This document shows, piece after piece, positions 30,979 to 43,723 of a stretch of 64,000 nt of DNA (the first letter of the stretch is position 1; each line of letters begins with the position of its first letter). Position numbers and translations under genes: made by a program. Source of the stretch: Aurifilum marmelostoma (lineage: Eukaryota; Ascomycota; Sordariomycetes; Diaporthales; Cryphonectriaceae). Where the stretch lies: positions 2,035,001-2,099,000 of the forward strand of contig JAMXSV010000004.1 in the NCBI GenBank assembly GCA_027559495.1. Direction: 5' to 3'. The notes below the pieces were generated by a model that saw only the letters and a list, made by a program, of their open reading frames with translations, had not been told where the DNA came from and searched no databases.

Positions 30979-33900
30979 GTTGAAGCGATCATCGACGGAT
31001 GATGTATGTGCACCGCATCATACGAGAGGAGTAGCAAAAAACGAGCGTGTTGTGTTGGAATGGAAATCAGGGAGGACAAGAGGCGTACGCCGGGCGGGAA
31101 GAAGGAAAAAAAGGGGGGGGGGGTGGCTCGAGAAATCAAGGCAAGACACTCTTCCCCAAACATCCCGAAGAATGCAAGACGAGTCGCACTTGGGGGGGGG
31201 GATCTAAGAAGATATAGAGTAGGGAGGAAGCTAAAAAAGATGGCACAAGGTAAGACGACATCACATCGTTTCGCCACATACCTGATAGGATCTTCAGACG
31301 GGGTGATGTGGGAGCCATGATAGGGCCCTAGTGAAGCAGCCTGGCGGCTGGCCGAGGGAGTCGAGAGGTCGGTTGTGCAGGAGAACGGGCAAACCTGGAC
31401 CGATGCAGGTGCAGGTGTGTAGCTCTCGCGATTGGCAACGTTGGTGGATCTGCCGCTGCGGCTATGGCCTGGTGCCACGGCTCAGCTCGAGAAAGCCTGC
31501 GCTTGGCTCCCTTGCCGTGTGGCTGATCAATACCTTGTCGCGACCCTCCCGCTCTATGAAGATCGGTTGTGCCAATTTCTGGTTTCTCGAGGCGGCCTGA
31601 GATTCTTACTGGCCTGAATCCCCTGCTATGCACCTTGCACCCTGTGCCCCTTGATTACTATTTTTCTTCTCTTCTTCTCTTTCTCTCCTCTCTTTTGTCC
31701 TAATCCTCCTCTCCTCTTGCTTGTTTCTCTCGTTCCGGACCAATCAGTGTGTTGTGTTTGGGGGGGGGGGAGTCCGGGTTCCGGCGCTGGTCGGAAAACG
31801 AGGATTTAGGGCTAAGCAGCACGCGAGGACTTCGAAAACGCTGTCTCGGAGGAAGCGGATCCCATTCGACACACGATCTAGCAGGTGCAGACAAGAATAT
31901 GGAACTGGGAATTATGTTGGGGACCGATCATGAGAGAGGAGTGGCGTCAGATAGGACGAGATCGTGGCACTCTAGAGCAACAACCGTGCACGAGAGGGTG
32001 GTCGAAGGGACTGGGTCGTACTGGATGACGAATGCGGAAGGGCGGTTTTAACGAGCGACGAGCGCAATGCAAAGCGCCTGGGGAGGGGGGAGAGGTTAGC
32101 AAGATAGCAATTATGTCGTGGCCTGCGGTCAGGTCGACGAGAAGGGTCGCTGCGTGATGCGATGGATTGAAATGGAGGAGAGGTGGGTGCGAAAGGTCGA
32201 GCAAAACAGAAATGTAAGGAGTGAGGTTGAGGATCAGGTGAAATCCAAGATCAGGATCAGGGTGGAATTGCGGTACGCTCAGACACCCAGGAAACCCAAG
32301 CAAGACCTTTGGGGGGCGGGCGGACAGGGGGGGGCGGTAGACAGGCCTCAGGCTCGCAGGGGCTGGACTGGGATGGCCGGAGCTGACAAGATTTGGGTTT
32401 CTGCCCTGACCAAGTCGCATCCGAACCCAAGCCAGGTAGCGCGGAACAAGGGTGCTGATAGGCTGCTATGGGGGCAGTGCTAAAAGATTCAGTGGCCCCA
32501 GCGGGACGAGGGCTAGGGAAGTGCTAGGAGGAGTGCGTTGTGGATGAGAGCTTTAACTGACCTCGAGGTTGTTTATGTGGCTGACAAGAATCCCTATCCT
32601 TTTCTTCTTCTGTTTTTTTTTTTGTTTTCTTTTTGCCCTTTCTCTTTTCTGTGTGGGATAAGAATGGTCTCGACGTTGGGGTAATTGATGCAGACAATAC
32701 CAGCACCCTGCAGGTAGGATCAGACTGAGGTGTAAACAACCACGAGTATTACCCAATACCTGACAGGTGCAGCCAAAAAAAAAAATGGACAATGTCCAGA
32801 ATGGAAAGAAAGGAGTAATGGTGGTCCGAGGCTGATGATGGCTGATGCTGGATGATAGTAAATACTGGTGAGAGAGGGTCTGAAGATTATCTTTGTGACT
32901 GCATGTGAGTGCAGCCAGTGGGGCAGTACTGGAGTAGTCGCGTAGAGGCAGGGTGACCTCTGTCTGTTGCCTGCTGAGGGTCCTAGTGGGTGTGGTATTT
33001 CGTATGTGTGCTTGACGGTGTTTGAATCTTGGTGCGTCTGTTTGTGTGGGCGGGGATGTGAGTGTGCTCGCGTGCCACTACTCCCCAGGTCGAGCTGCAG
33101 CTGGTCTGGTCCTCTCGATGCCAAGCAGCTGGAATGAAGGGGAGGTCTCAACAAATGATGAGACCTTGGAGGAGAGGTGGGGGTCGATGATATCGCCGTT
33201 GATTGGTAAGAAAGGGTGTGCTAAGCCTTGGACCTGTGAGCTGGGACCTTTTGGACAGCTACAGGCAGGTATAGTATGTAGCAGGCCAATATGATGCTGA
33301 TGCGCGCGTGCCTTGCTGCAGAACGAAAACACAAGGGGCGGGAGGGGGAAACCACACTGCGATGCAGATCTGGGTCCAGGAAGTTAACGAAAGGAACAGA
33401 AACAACCAGGGGTGGTGGACAAGGTGAGAAAATGCCGGAAGGGGTTGTTGGATGATGGTCTGGCTAGTGTGTGAGGAAAGGTAGTCGCGCGTTGATTGAG
33501 GTAGGTCTAGGTGGTTGATTCTGGAGCCACCACGTAGGCTGGCTGGGGGGATGGGTTGGGGGGGCTTACTTTTCTTGGGTGTGGGTGTGTGTGGATGGAA
33601 AATAGAAGGCAGATTAGTTATTAGACCCAAGCTCGGCCCAGTCCACAGCTAGAGCCAGGCCAAGAAAAAGATCAGAGAAGATGGAGACCCCAACATCGAA
33701 CTGAAGCAAGTACACAGTAGAAAACGGCGGTGCCCCCCTCCAGATCCTGGAGACAACAGTGGTAGGATGGATAAATTTAGCCACAGGAGTCTCCTTGGCT
33801 ACCTACTCAATCCTATTCCCATCTGCTGCTGAGATGCAAAAGGGTGCCAGGGCGGGATGAGAAAAGGAAGCAAAACAAGCAACACAAATGAGAAATATCA

Positions 33901-36900
33901 AAATGGCTGGGGCTAGGGACAGACACTTCGGACAGAGGCAACAATCAAGCTCAATATGTTCGCGCAGGGCTGGAGAAGTAGTAAAAAAAAAAAAAAAAAA
34001 AAAAGTTACAGACAGAAAAGATGAAGGAGGCCTGACAGGGGTTGCAGGGAGACATGGGTGGAGCCTGGAGCCACCAGCACACGAAGTTGGACAGCAGGCT
34101 GCAAGTGTTTGGCATCGGCTACGGTACATGTGAGCATGGTGGGACTGCAGTACAGAATTCAAGTACCGTATTCTCGGATTCTTGATCAATTGCGCGGCCT
34201 CGAGTGGCCCAGCAAGGCCCAGCAGGCCCAGTTCTGCCAGTCTCCACAGAAGCAGCAGCCACACAGGTCTCGTGTGGATTCTTTTTTGGTGGGGGGGGGG
34301 GCACACTTTAGCAGCGATAGTACAGTTCATTACCAGGGCTTGTCAGGATGCTCCGGCTGCTGGGCCCGAGGAACTAAGTTTCTCTTCACCGATGAAGAAG
34401 GGGGGGGGGGGGGGAGCAAAAACGGTTATCGCCCAAAGAGGAGTTTGGAGAGGAGGGGGAAAAAAAAAAAGAGGTCAGGGGGGATACGTCACAGTCTGCC
34501 GGGAATGCCGCGTGCTGAAGACGTACACAGTAGACGCTTCAGCAGACTGCAACGCATACCTGTCGATCCAGCCCCGAGATTCCTCGTAATGGGCTGGGCG
34601 TGCATGCGAATTACGGCCAGATGCGTCCCGGGGTTTAATAATAGGATCTGCGGCGATCAGATCAGCCGGCTCCTCTTGCCCCTCCCGATCCCACTACAAT
34701 GGTACACACAAGATTCTCTCCATCGTAGTAGGATTATCTACTGCGGCCTGTTGCCATAACATACTATGCAGTACACGCACGTAGTAGGAGTCGTGCGCTA
34801 GAAAGATACCATTAGCGTCTGCCAAACGCTGTATTGGCAGTACTATGTGCTTCATCAGCGTGTACTCCGCTGGAACTTGTCGATATCGGCGGAAACCGAC
34901 CTCCAAGGACAACTGCTTATGTACGACTCGTGGCATTCTCGACTCTTTTATCAAGGTGGACCAGGGAGAAAAAGAACAAAGTATCCTGCCAGGTCATACG
35001 AGGGTGTATCTATCTGGTACACACGGAGTGATGCTGCCTGACCTGGCCCGTGCCTCTTCCGGTTCTTCCAAGATTGAGCGGTCGAAGGGAAAAGAACCAC
35101 ATTTGATCTCGAGGCACAGTTTTCGATTAGTTTTAGGGAAAGCCACCCCCAGGGCGTTTCCTCCTCTCCTGCTCAAGTGCTCGCTCAGCACACACACAAG
35201 ACCCGACCCTTTCGAGCCTGCTGTCGAGCACGCATGCACATGCCGATTCGCCGCGACAGGTCGGGGGTCGATCGATCAATTGTGCTGATTGATTTCCCCT
35301 GCAAGCTCTCCAGAAATACGTCAACCCATGAGAAGATCTTCTCTACTAGTACTCCGGGTACTTACGTGTACAGTGGTCCTAGGGCTGCGGTCAGGATACC
35401 TACTTAGTACTACGCACAGCCGTGACAGCAGACAAAGCATGGTACTCGTACGCCCTCGCCAGCCGAAGTGGAGCCTGTATTTCGCGGACCGCGCCTGCTC
35501 TCACTGCGGCCCAGCGCAGCTGTGGGACCTTGCCGACTCGCGGGTGGAGGAACTTGCGGGCACCACGGTCTGGGTACCAAAAGTAAGTAGAGCACTATTA
35601 CCCTGTGGTACCATACTGCCATAGTACTTATGTACTACAACGTTATGGCGGCCGATCCGATCTGTCGATTTTGCTCCCCTCCTCTCTCTCCTGACCGGCT
35701 CTCTTGGGCGTGAAGTCATACACGCCATGATTTACATGGGACTTGGCGAAGCTCAATCCAACGCGTACTGCCCGCTAGCTGGCCCTCGCTCTCGCTCTCA
35801 GTCGGTCCTCTTATCACGATGCGCAACATCGTGTCCCAGGGGATTGATTCATTTCCACACACAGCGGACTACTATCATCGCATCTCGCGCAGGGCCACGA
35901 GACACAAGCACCTACACACACACATATTACCGACTATCATAGTGGACACTGGCATCACAATGTGGGTACTCCACGCGATCGACACATGGCACGCCAGCCC
36001 AGCGATCTTCCAGAGCTGCTGGTGATGGTCCAGTTTGAGTCTCTGGCACGCTTCTGTGTCTCGTCTGCTACTTCAAAAATGGCGGACACGCAAGATTCCC
36101 TTTCTTGTTTGCACATTTTGTCGACATCCCGGCGGCGGATGCCCACCTTTCTTGGTTCCTTCCTTCTGCTCCACGGACTCGGGCCTGTCATCTTGTCTAT
36201 CGGCTTGGCTCCTTCTAACTACCTCTCGCTTGCTATCTTGGGGGTCCCGTATCCATCTGAGTGGTACACATAGGTGGACACGGCGGCCCCTTCTCTTCCC
36301 AAGGCAGCTACACATATGGTCCTTGGCTCGGCATATGGGATATAACATACCAAGGCAGTGAGTGGTATTACTATTTCCTATCACAGTACATATATTCGAA
36401 TGAAACGAATGGAGAGACCGGACATAAGCACACCACTTCGCGAAAGCAAACACCAAGGCCACCCCTGCCCACTCACTCCTACCTCGAGTAGCAGGTACAA
36501 GAGGTGGCGCTCGGTAATGGCGTGTTTTTCCGCCGCAGGCCGTAAGTATCAGCAACTTGGCACAGCTACACTCAAACTAAAATTGCAGCACCGAAGGTCC
36601 GAGAATTTGTAGCCCCAACCGGACAGGGGACTCCCATGCCCACCCATGCACTGCGCTTGACAGAGAGAAGGGCCGCGACGAGAGCTCGCTGCTGGCGCCG
36701 CAGCACTTTTTTTCTTCTTCTTCTTTTATTTTCCTTTTTTTTGGGGGGTGTCGTTCGTATGCTTGTATGTACACGCAACTGTGCTGCGCCCGTTGTCGTC
36801 GTACTGCCCTCAATAGACGCTGCCCCCCCCCCCCTTCCCAAGAACCCCCTTTCTGCCCTTTCGTCGCGCCTAGCACACCACGCCACACTTAACGTTGCCG

Positions 36901-38513
36901 GTATGTGCATCGTAGTTTCTGATAAGTGTATCTCGCTCCATCTCTTTCTTCTTTCTTTTTTCTTTTTTCTTTCTCTTCTTCTCGCTTAACAAACTGGGAC
37001 AAAACATCCTGAGCTGGATGGGTCGCAGAAGCCGTGAGCGTTCTTTATCTTCTGTCCGCACCAGAATGAAGGGACCTACATATCCATAGTATGTAGTATT
37101 CTCCCAACGCCTCTACTGCTGTGCCATGATACTATGTACTGGCGGTAGTTCTATGGTGTGCTATGGTGCCTCCGTGGGCCCGAGGGAGAACAGTTAGCCC
37201 GAGATCGAAGGATGTTCGAGATCGGCGGAATAGAAGAAACCAATTGACCGGAAGTCGAACCCCATATGCAAGGTCCGGGCGATCATTCAGGTTTGGTCAC
37301 AAACAAAAACTTGGAAATGGGAAATTGGAAGAATGGCATCTTGACACGGGCAGGATTGTGCGGCCTAGGAAGCTGGTTTTGCGCCTCAAGAACCCCTGCT
37401 GCTGCAGCTTGCTCCAGCCGCCCATCTCCTCTTCCTCCTCTCTCTTGTCCGTTTTGCTCACTCACCGACCGTTACCGCAACACTATTACCATAGTACAAT
37501 ATGGTGCTAGGCCTGCAATGGGTTGGCTTGTTCCACAAATACAACACAAGACGACAACAGATCCCTGGCGGTTTCCCTTCTCTCTCTCTCTTTTTTTCTT
37601 TCCTATTCCTTTCTTTGTTTTTTTTTTTTTTTTTTTCTCGGTTTAATCGCGCGAGGGCTGACGAGTCACAACGCGGAGACGAACTAAAGAGTAATTCCCG
37701 CCAGCCTCATCTCTGCGCACTCCTGGCCAGATCAGGCCTGGTCCTTTTATCCATATACACAATAGTTGGTTGGATCCCCTCTTCGGCATCGAGAACTTGA
37801 CACGCCAACGGTCGGGCCAAAAGGGGGGCTCTGTCGGTCGTCCGGACCAGGGACGCAGGGCCCAAAAAGGACCAAAGAGCAACAAAGCTGTTAGCAGCAG
37901 TTGCGACATAGTTGTACCAGAGTACAGTAGCAGTAGTGACGATCTCAAACAAGTGCGCCGTCCCTGAACTAAAATGTCAATCAATACATCATTCCTAACC
38001 TGGGAATCGATGATCAACTTTCCCCCCGTCAATATAGCATTCTCGCATCTCCGCAAAATATCTCAATGAAAGAAGATGTCTGGAGACCTGTAACTCGCTC
38101 GACCTCTCGGCTCCACACGCAAGAGAGATGTGGCTCAATGACGCATTCGATGTGACCTTAACACAGAGAAATGGGGAGTGCACGGCTCGGGTTCTCAAGC
38201 AGGTCCGGCAAACCGCCCCCACCCAACTCTACTTTTTCTTTCCCCCCTCTCTTTCGATCAATTCACGCAAGACTAGTTCGCTCCAAAAGCCTGGCCCGCC
38301 TGGCCCGGGGGATACAAGATATATCCCAGTCTTGGGGACCACTTGGAGGCGTGCCGAGGACACATTCCCTGGTTCCTTAGTCAGCATATCATCTCCATGG
38401 CTTGACTGGTCCCAGCCAAGTTCCTGCCATTTGCAACGACTGTGTTTGGCAGTTCTGGAGGGAAGGTGCTGTGTATTGTGGCAGGTAGGGTAGGGCAGTA
38501 GGGGTTTCATTAC

Positions 38514-38534
38514 AGCACCACCACCACCACCACC

Positions 38535-38568
<34 letters not shown>

Positions 38569-38569
38569 T
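38514..38569. repeat. Compound (CAC)n(TAC)n microsatellite
   Basis: About ten CAC triplets change directly into about eight TAC (CTA) triplets, inside the gene-free stretch. Confidence 0.92.
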
Positions 38570-41500
38570 TGCAGTATAGTGCAGTACAGTACCTACAGTG
38601 AGGAAGAAGAAAGGCACCCGACGAAGTCACCCTCCCAAAAACAAGTACGCCCACCACCACGACCACCATCACCTCTCCCGGAACATTTTTCGACAAAAGA
38701 GCCCCATTTTCTCTGAGATCCTTGAACCCTGCCAATGCTTCTTGCTAGCTTGCGGTATCCCCTATGCCAGCTTGTGTGGTCTACCCGTCGCGAGGAAGGA
38801 GAGGGGGGGGGAAGAGAGAAAGGTCAGGACGCGTCGTCCTGCACGAGTTTCGGCATGAACCGCGGGTTGTGGTCTCGATGCTTCCACGTTCCCCACCGAA
38901 TTCCTACTGCTATGGACATACATACCATGGTACCACGTAGTACCAAAATGTCATCTCTGGGGCGCAAAGCAAGGCCACACTCGAGGTCCACCAGACCCAA
39001 GACCCAAGGCCCAAGCCCAGCCATCTCTTCGAATACTCGAGTGGCCCACAGACGCGAGAGACCAAAGGTCGACGATAAGCGAAGGTTATATCTGCCAGGT
39101 ACTATAGTACTACTACTTTGTACTATTGCGGGCTGTCCTTCCAATCTGAGTCGAAATTGGAGTCACAAGCATATCTCCTCAAGAGTACCCACGCCGGGAT
39201 GGAACCTGCAGGTCGTGGTGGTGGGTGGTGGTGGTGGTCATCAGCCGGGTCAACACGAGGCACCCTTCACACAAGTCCACGGCTTGGGGGGATCTTCTCC
39301 GTCCTGGGGCCTTCTCAGTGGACGTGTGGAAATAAGCGCCTCAAGGGCAAAGCCGAGAAAGAAGACGAGACGAGAGCCTCTTATCCCTCCTCCAACACAC
39401 CCTTCCCTTCCCCTGCTGCAGCTCTTTGATCGCTTAGGTTGGCCCCTCCTCACATCTGCAACGTCTAGCATTCCCCAATCGAGCTCACATCTCCGCGATG
39501 ACCGGCAGGCTCACGTGCATTTGCGAGCCTGTCTATCATGCCCTGCGCTACCCTGCCCTGCGACGTCTGACTTGACAGCCCGCCCGGCGGTACGGGTGGG
39601 TGGTGCACCACCCATCTACCCTGTCAGCCAGCCTATCCTTTTGTCAGCAATTTGAGATTGCGATATCTGATCCCCAGCGCATGTCCTACCCTGTCTTTCA
39701 TTATGGAGGCCTTCAGAGGCCCCGGAGCATTTGTAACGGGAGCTCTACCGGGTGGTTCGCTTCCCAGATTGGGATTTCCCCTTTCCCATCATCCCATCTG
39801 ACCGGGGCCTTGTCTGCCGGGGCAAAAGCCCGAGGCCTTGTCATGGTGGTGGCAGCAATTCAACTCCGCCCGAGACGGATTACGGAGACGGAACACACAT
39901 TGCGGCCTTCCCTTCTCCGGTACACGACCATTCGGCCGTCTTTCGTTTCTTATGAGAAGTGCTCAAGTAATTGGCATGGTGAGCATCGTTGATTGTGAGA
40001 AAATACGTTCGCACGCTTTTGCTTTGTGGTATATGTTCTAGGATGCTGGCATATCTGCTTCACAGGCCCAGGGTATTTTCTTCTCATCCTCTCTTGCTCT
40101 CTTCCTGCATCTCGGGAATTACAGGTGGTACGAATCAAAGAGCCACTCCTCCAGAGTGCCCTAGCAGGCGTCGATCAGCTACGAATTTCCCTTGATCGGT
40201 ATGGTGTCAGGGGGCTGGGCAGCTTCCACTCCCGTGGAGGCTGTGGCTGCAGCAGGGCTTCATCTATCCCATACACGGTACAATTGCTGCAGAAGCTTGC
40301 CAGAGCACACCATCAGCCGAACTGCTGACCATACCACCGTGAACTATGCAGGGCAACGCCACCTGGGTAAGCTTAATGCAGCAAGTCTTGCCAGTGAATC
40401 TCGCTAGCAGTGTCCTGGAATTACAGCCAGCCAGCCAGCCCGCTCTCAACCGTCAGACTATCGCGCGCGCCGCTGACGTGCGGAGGGCGACAAGCCGCCT
40501 CCGAGCTTCGAGAATAAACCCGTCTCGCTAGCCCCCCTGGAGCTCAACGACGCGCCGCCAGCTAGTCTATCAATCTACCAGTCTACCAGAGATGGATGGG
40601 TTCGGATCTCGCGCGCAATTTGGACTTTAAGAACAAGTATCAGAGGGTGACCAACATCGTTCTCACGATCTTGGTACTTCCACGCGTCCGCAATGAACCG
40701 GGGCGGCGCGAACTCTCCGGAGAATGGGGCCAATCCCCTCGCTCACCAGGGGTTCCTGTGTCACTGGCAATTTCAGCCCTCTCTCGAGCGTCTCGCGCTG
40801 CCAAGATACGGTCTACCACGGTAGCTACCCGCGAAGGACGCCACGCGGCTGGTATGGGGGGTCGGTGGGCTGCAGACGCCTGCATAGGACCCGAACAGCC
40901 CGTCCGTTGGCAGGCTCCCGGGTCGAGGGCATTCGAGGCTTTCCCGTTGGGCTGAAGCATGGCTGCCTGGCTACCCCTTGCAATTTGGACTCGGGACCTG
41001 CAAGTTGCCGTGCGAGCTGTCAGAGTCCACCGGGAGGAGATCTATACACTGTATGTATGGCTCGGATGTCAGGCCCTCCGGATCTAGAGGGGTACTATCA
41101 TGAGAGATCTTCCCTGCAATTGTGGCACTTCGAAATTACATCTCGGTGTCTGCTTGTGTTCCGTGTGAGGTCCCCTCGATTTACTTCTTCTGTGGATCGA
41201 TTGAAGGTATTGGTCTCTGGACAGCCGCCACGGAGGCCAGTGGGTATGCCATGTGCGTTAGTCACCACCTAGGCTTCAGCACTCGCCTGTGCTCATTGGG
41301 CGCGAGCTGTCTCTTCATCAGCAATACACTTGCCCTGATAGCAGGCCTCACCACTATCGAGCCCTACTTTCCGCTGAAAATACTCAGAGCTGCATATCCT
41401 ACATCCGAGCCCAGAAGGTGTTGGGAGGGGGTGGAGCTATCCTGGTGTGTCTTTCGTCTCCAATGAGCGCGCCGCCGTATTTCTCTCCCGCCTTCTGTCT

Positions 41501-42288
41501 TTCAACCCAAGACGCGGGTGTTGCTTCTGCCCGCTACTAGGCCCTCGTGCTTGGCCTTGCGGTGTGGCGGCTGTTGTGACTCCTTGCCCGTGACTCCTTT
41601 CTCATTTCCCCAGGCTCCTTTCAGAAAAAGAAAGGGCGGCCTCCGCCGGAAGAGATTGTTCATAGAGGAGCAGCTCAGCTCCAGGAGGGCTTCAACTCGG
41701 GAGAGGGTTGCCACACTGATCACATGCCGTCCGTCTCTGGATGCCTCGAGAGGCAATAAGACAGTAGATTCCTTGATTGGCGGGGGAAAGGGGTGGGGGT
41801 GGGAGGGCGTCGCCACCTCTTCAGCTGCTTGACGACTCTTCCTCTGTCACAAGTGAATCCCAAGGCGGCGACATGGTCATCATCAACATATCCTCGGATG
41901 CCATGGAGAAGAAGATAGAAACCCCTGCCACCAACGACATCACACCATGCGCGATCAGCAATGCCCGTTCTATGAATAAGTTTGATCATCAGTCAAACCG
42001 AAAAAGAACAAGAATACCCTCAATCCCAATCTGGGCACGAACAACAGTGGCAAACCACTTTTCCTTTTCCTCTAGAAAATACCCTGACGGGAAACAGATA
42101 CCACGCGGCCTGCCAAAACCACTCGGGCAACGATCATCAGCCCACCCACACTTTTTCTCTTGCAACCCCACAGATCCGGTATGTATTGAGGAAAGCAGAG
42201 CAAGGGCCCACGGCCAACCAAGCCTCGACACCATGGGGTACTGGGGGGGGAAATCTCCGGAGCAGCATATACAAAAAGAGACCAAAGG

Positions 42289-42289
42289 A

Positions 42290-42335
<46 letters not shown>
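42289..42335. repeat. Compound (CA)n(GA)n microsatellite
   Basis: About nine CA dinucleotides are followed directly by about fourteen GA dinucleotides. The tract is non-coding. Confidence 0.92.
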
Positions 42336-42340
<5 letters not shown>

Positions 42341-43723
42341 AAAGGGAGACACAGAGATCGGCATTGTACGTATTCGTATAATGGCGCTGCATGTGTACGT
42401 GCCTCCTTACATTAGGCCGCTGTCATTGCACAGAGGCGAATTTCCCGGGGGGAGGGGGGCCATCCTGTATCTGCAATAGTGGCTAGTTGGGTCGCACCAG
42501 GGCTGAAAATAGAAATCCGTATGTACATACGTTGGTGCTGTAGATAGATGGTGTGCACACTGTATCTCCAGAAGAACCCTGCAAATCACCACCCCAATCA
42601 TCATCATCATCATACTTACCCCCGAAGATCCCTCTCCAGATTCTCTCCGTTCAAAATTTCCCGGTTGTCAAGATTTGTACAGTCTAGAGAGGCAATATGT
42701 CTAAGACTCCCCCCCCCTTTCCACCGTGGCGCCGATGTTACGAGGAGGAGGTCTGGGAGCTTAAATTCGGGAGTGTCTCAGCCTAGTGATGCAGGTACTA
42801 TCATTTGTGTTGTAGTACACCGTAAGCCAGACCACTCGAGCCCCTGGAATCAGTGAGCAGTACTTTGTGGCCTGATTGACTGCCTGACGCCGAGCTGCGC
42901 GCGCCTTCTCACCGCTCGATGCACTTGTAACCTAGTGTGCTGTACGGCATAGATCTAGGGAAGCCAGATAGAAAATCACCTACGTTTCGAGGGCTGTGTT
43001 TGGCCTGTAACAATGATTCCGAATGCCCACCTCCCCCCCTCCCCCGCCGGGGGGCTCGTATGCGCACGCCACACAAACAATTCTGACCGCAACAAATGTA
43101 CAATAAGTAGCACAAGCTAACATGTAGCATGCCGCGCCCCCCGAGAGCTGAACCAGATCCTCGTCGCTCCTGTTGGCTGTTGGTCGTTCCGCTCTTCTAA
43201 GGCGTGAGGTGGCATGCTTGGTCCTGATACCATCCACTACTGTCGTGAATTCCGTCTTGGGTCTAGAGGATGTCTCTGTCGAACGTTGAAGCTACAGACA
43301 AGCGTGACTTCCTGTCCCCAGGGGCAAGAAGGGGTATGCCGTGGTATTATCGTAGGACCGTACTCTCAAGACCCAATATTCGAGTGCTCTGAAGTTGAAG
43401 CTCCGTCTGTCTGTCTGTGATATACACCCGGCGTAGATGTCAAAGTGGATTTTCAGGCAAGCCGTGACACTACGAAAGCATCATCTTGTGCGAGAAGGAC
43501 ATCTGAGCCATGCTGGTCTCTCTCTCTCTCTCTCTCTCTCTTGACATTAATCATCCACCGTATCTTCCCCGAGGTATCATTGCGAGCAGCGAAAATTGAT
43601 CCCTCCTCTCGTGTCATCCTGTGGAGTTGAAACAAGTCTGTCTTCCGAACGCCATGGTACTCACAAGATCCGAAGCCCCCATTCCATTTACACAAACAGC
43701 TTATCCGACAACAGCCAGCCCCG

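Larger units (their letters stand above)
30979..43723. other. 12.7-kb stretch without a recognisable gene
   Basis: Base composition is normal and RIP marks are absent. Frames are short and overlapping, and none shows a domain I know. The longest is a plus-strand frame of 306 codons (38735-39655) of low-complexity composition. The stretch has many homopolymer runs (G11 at 31113, G11 at 34291, G15 at 34400, C12 at 36823), microsatellites (38514-38569, 42289-42335, 43517-43540) and clusters of GTAC/AGTACT palindromes between about 34700 and 39120. I found no tRNA, 5S rRNA or snRNA hallmark. It may hold non-coding transcripts, diverged orphan genes or old repeats. Confidence 0.6.

Noticed and set aside
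9000..31000. Secondary-metabolite or other functional gene cluster around the dioxygenase
   Set aside because: Neighbours are unrelated housekeeping genes; no synthase, transporter or pathway regulator is adjacent.
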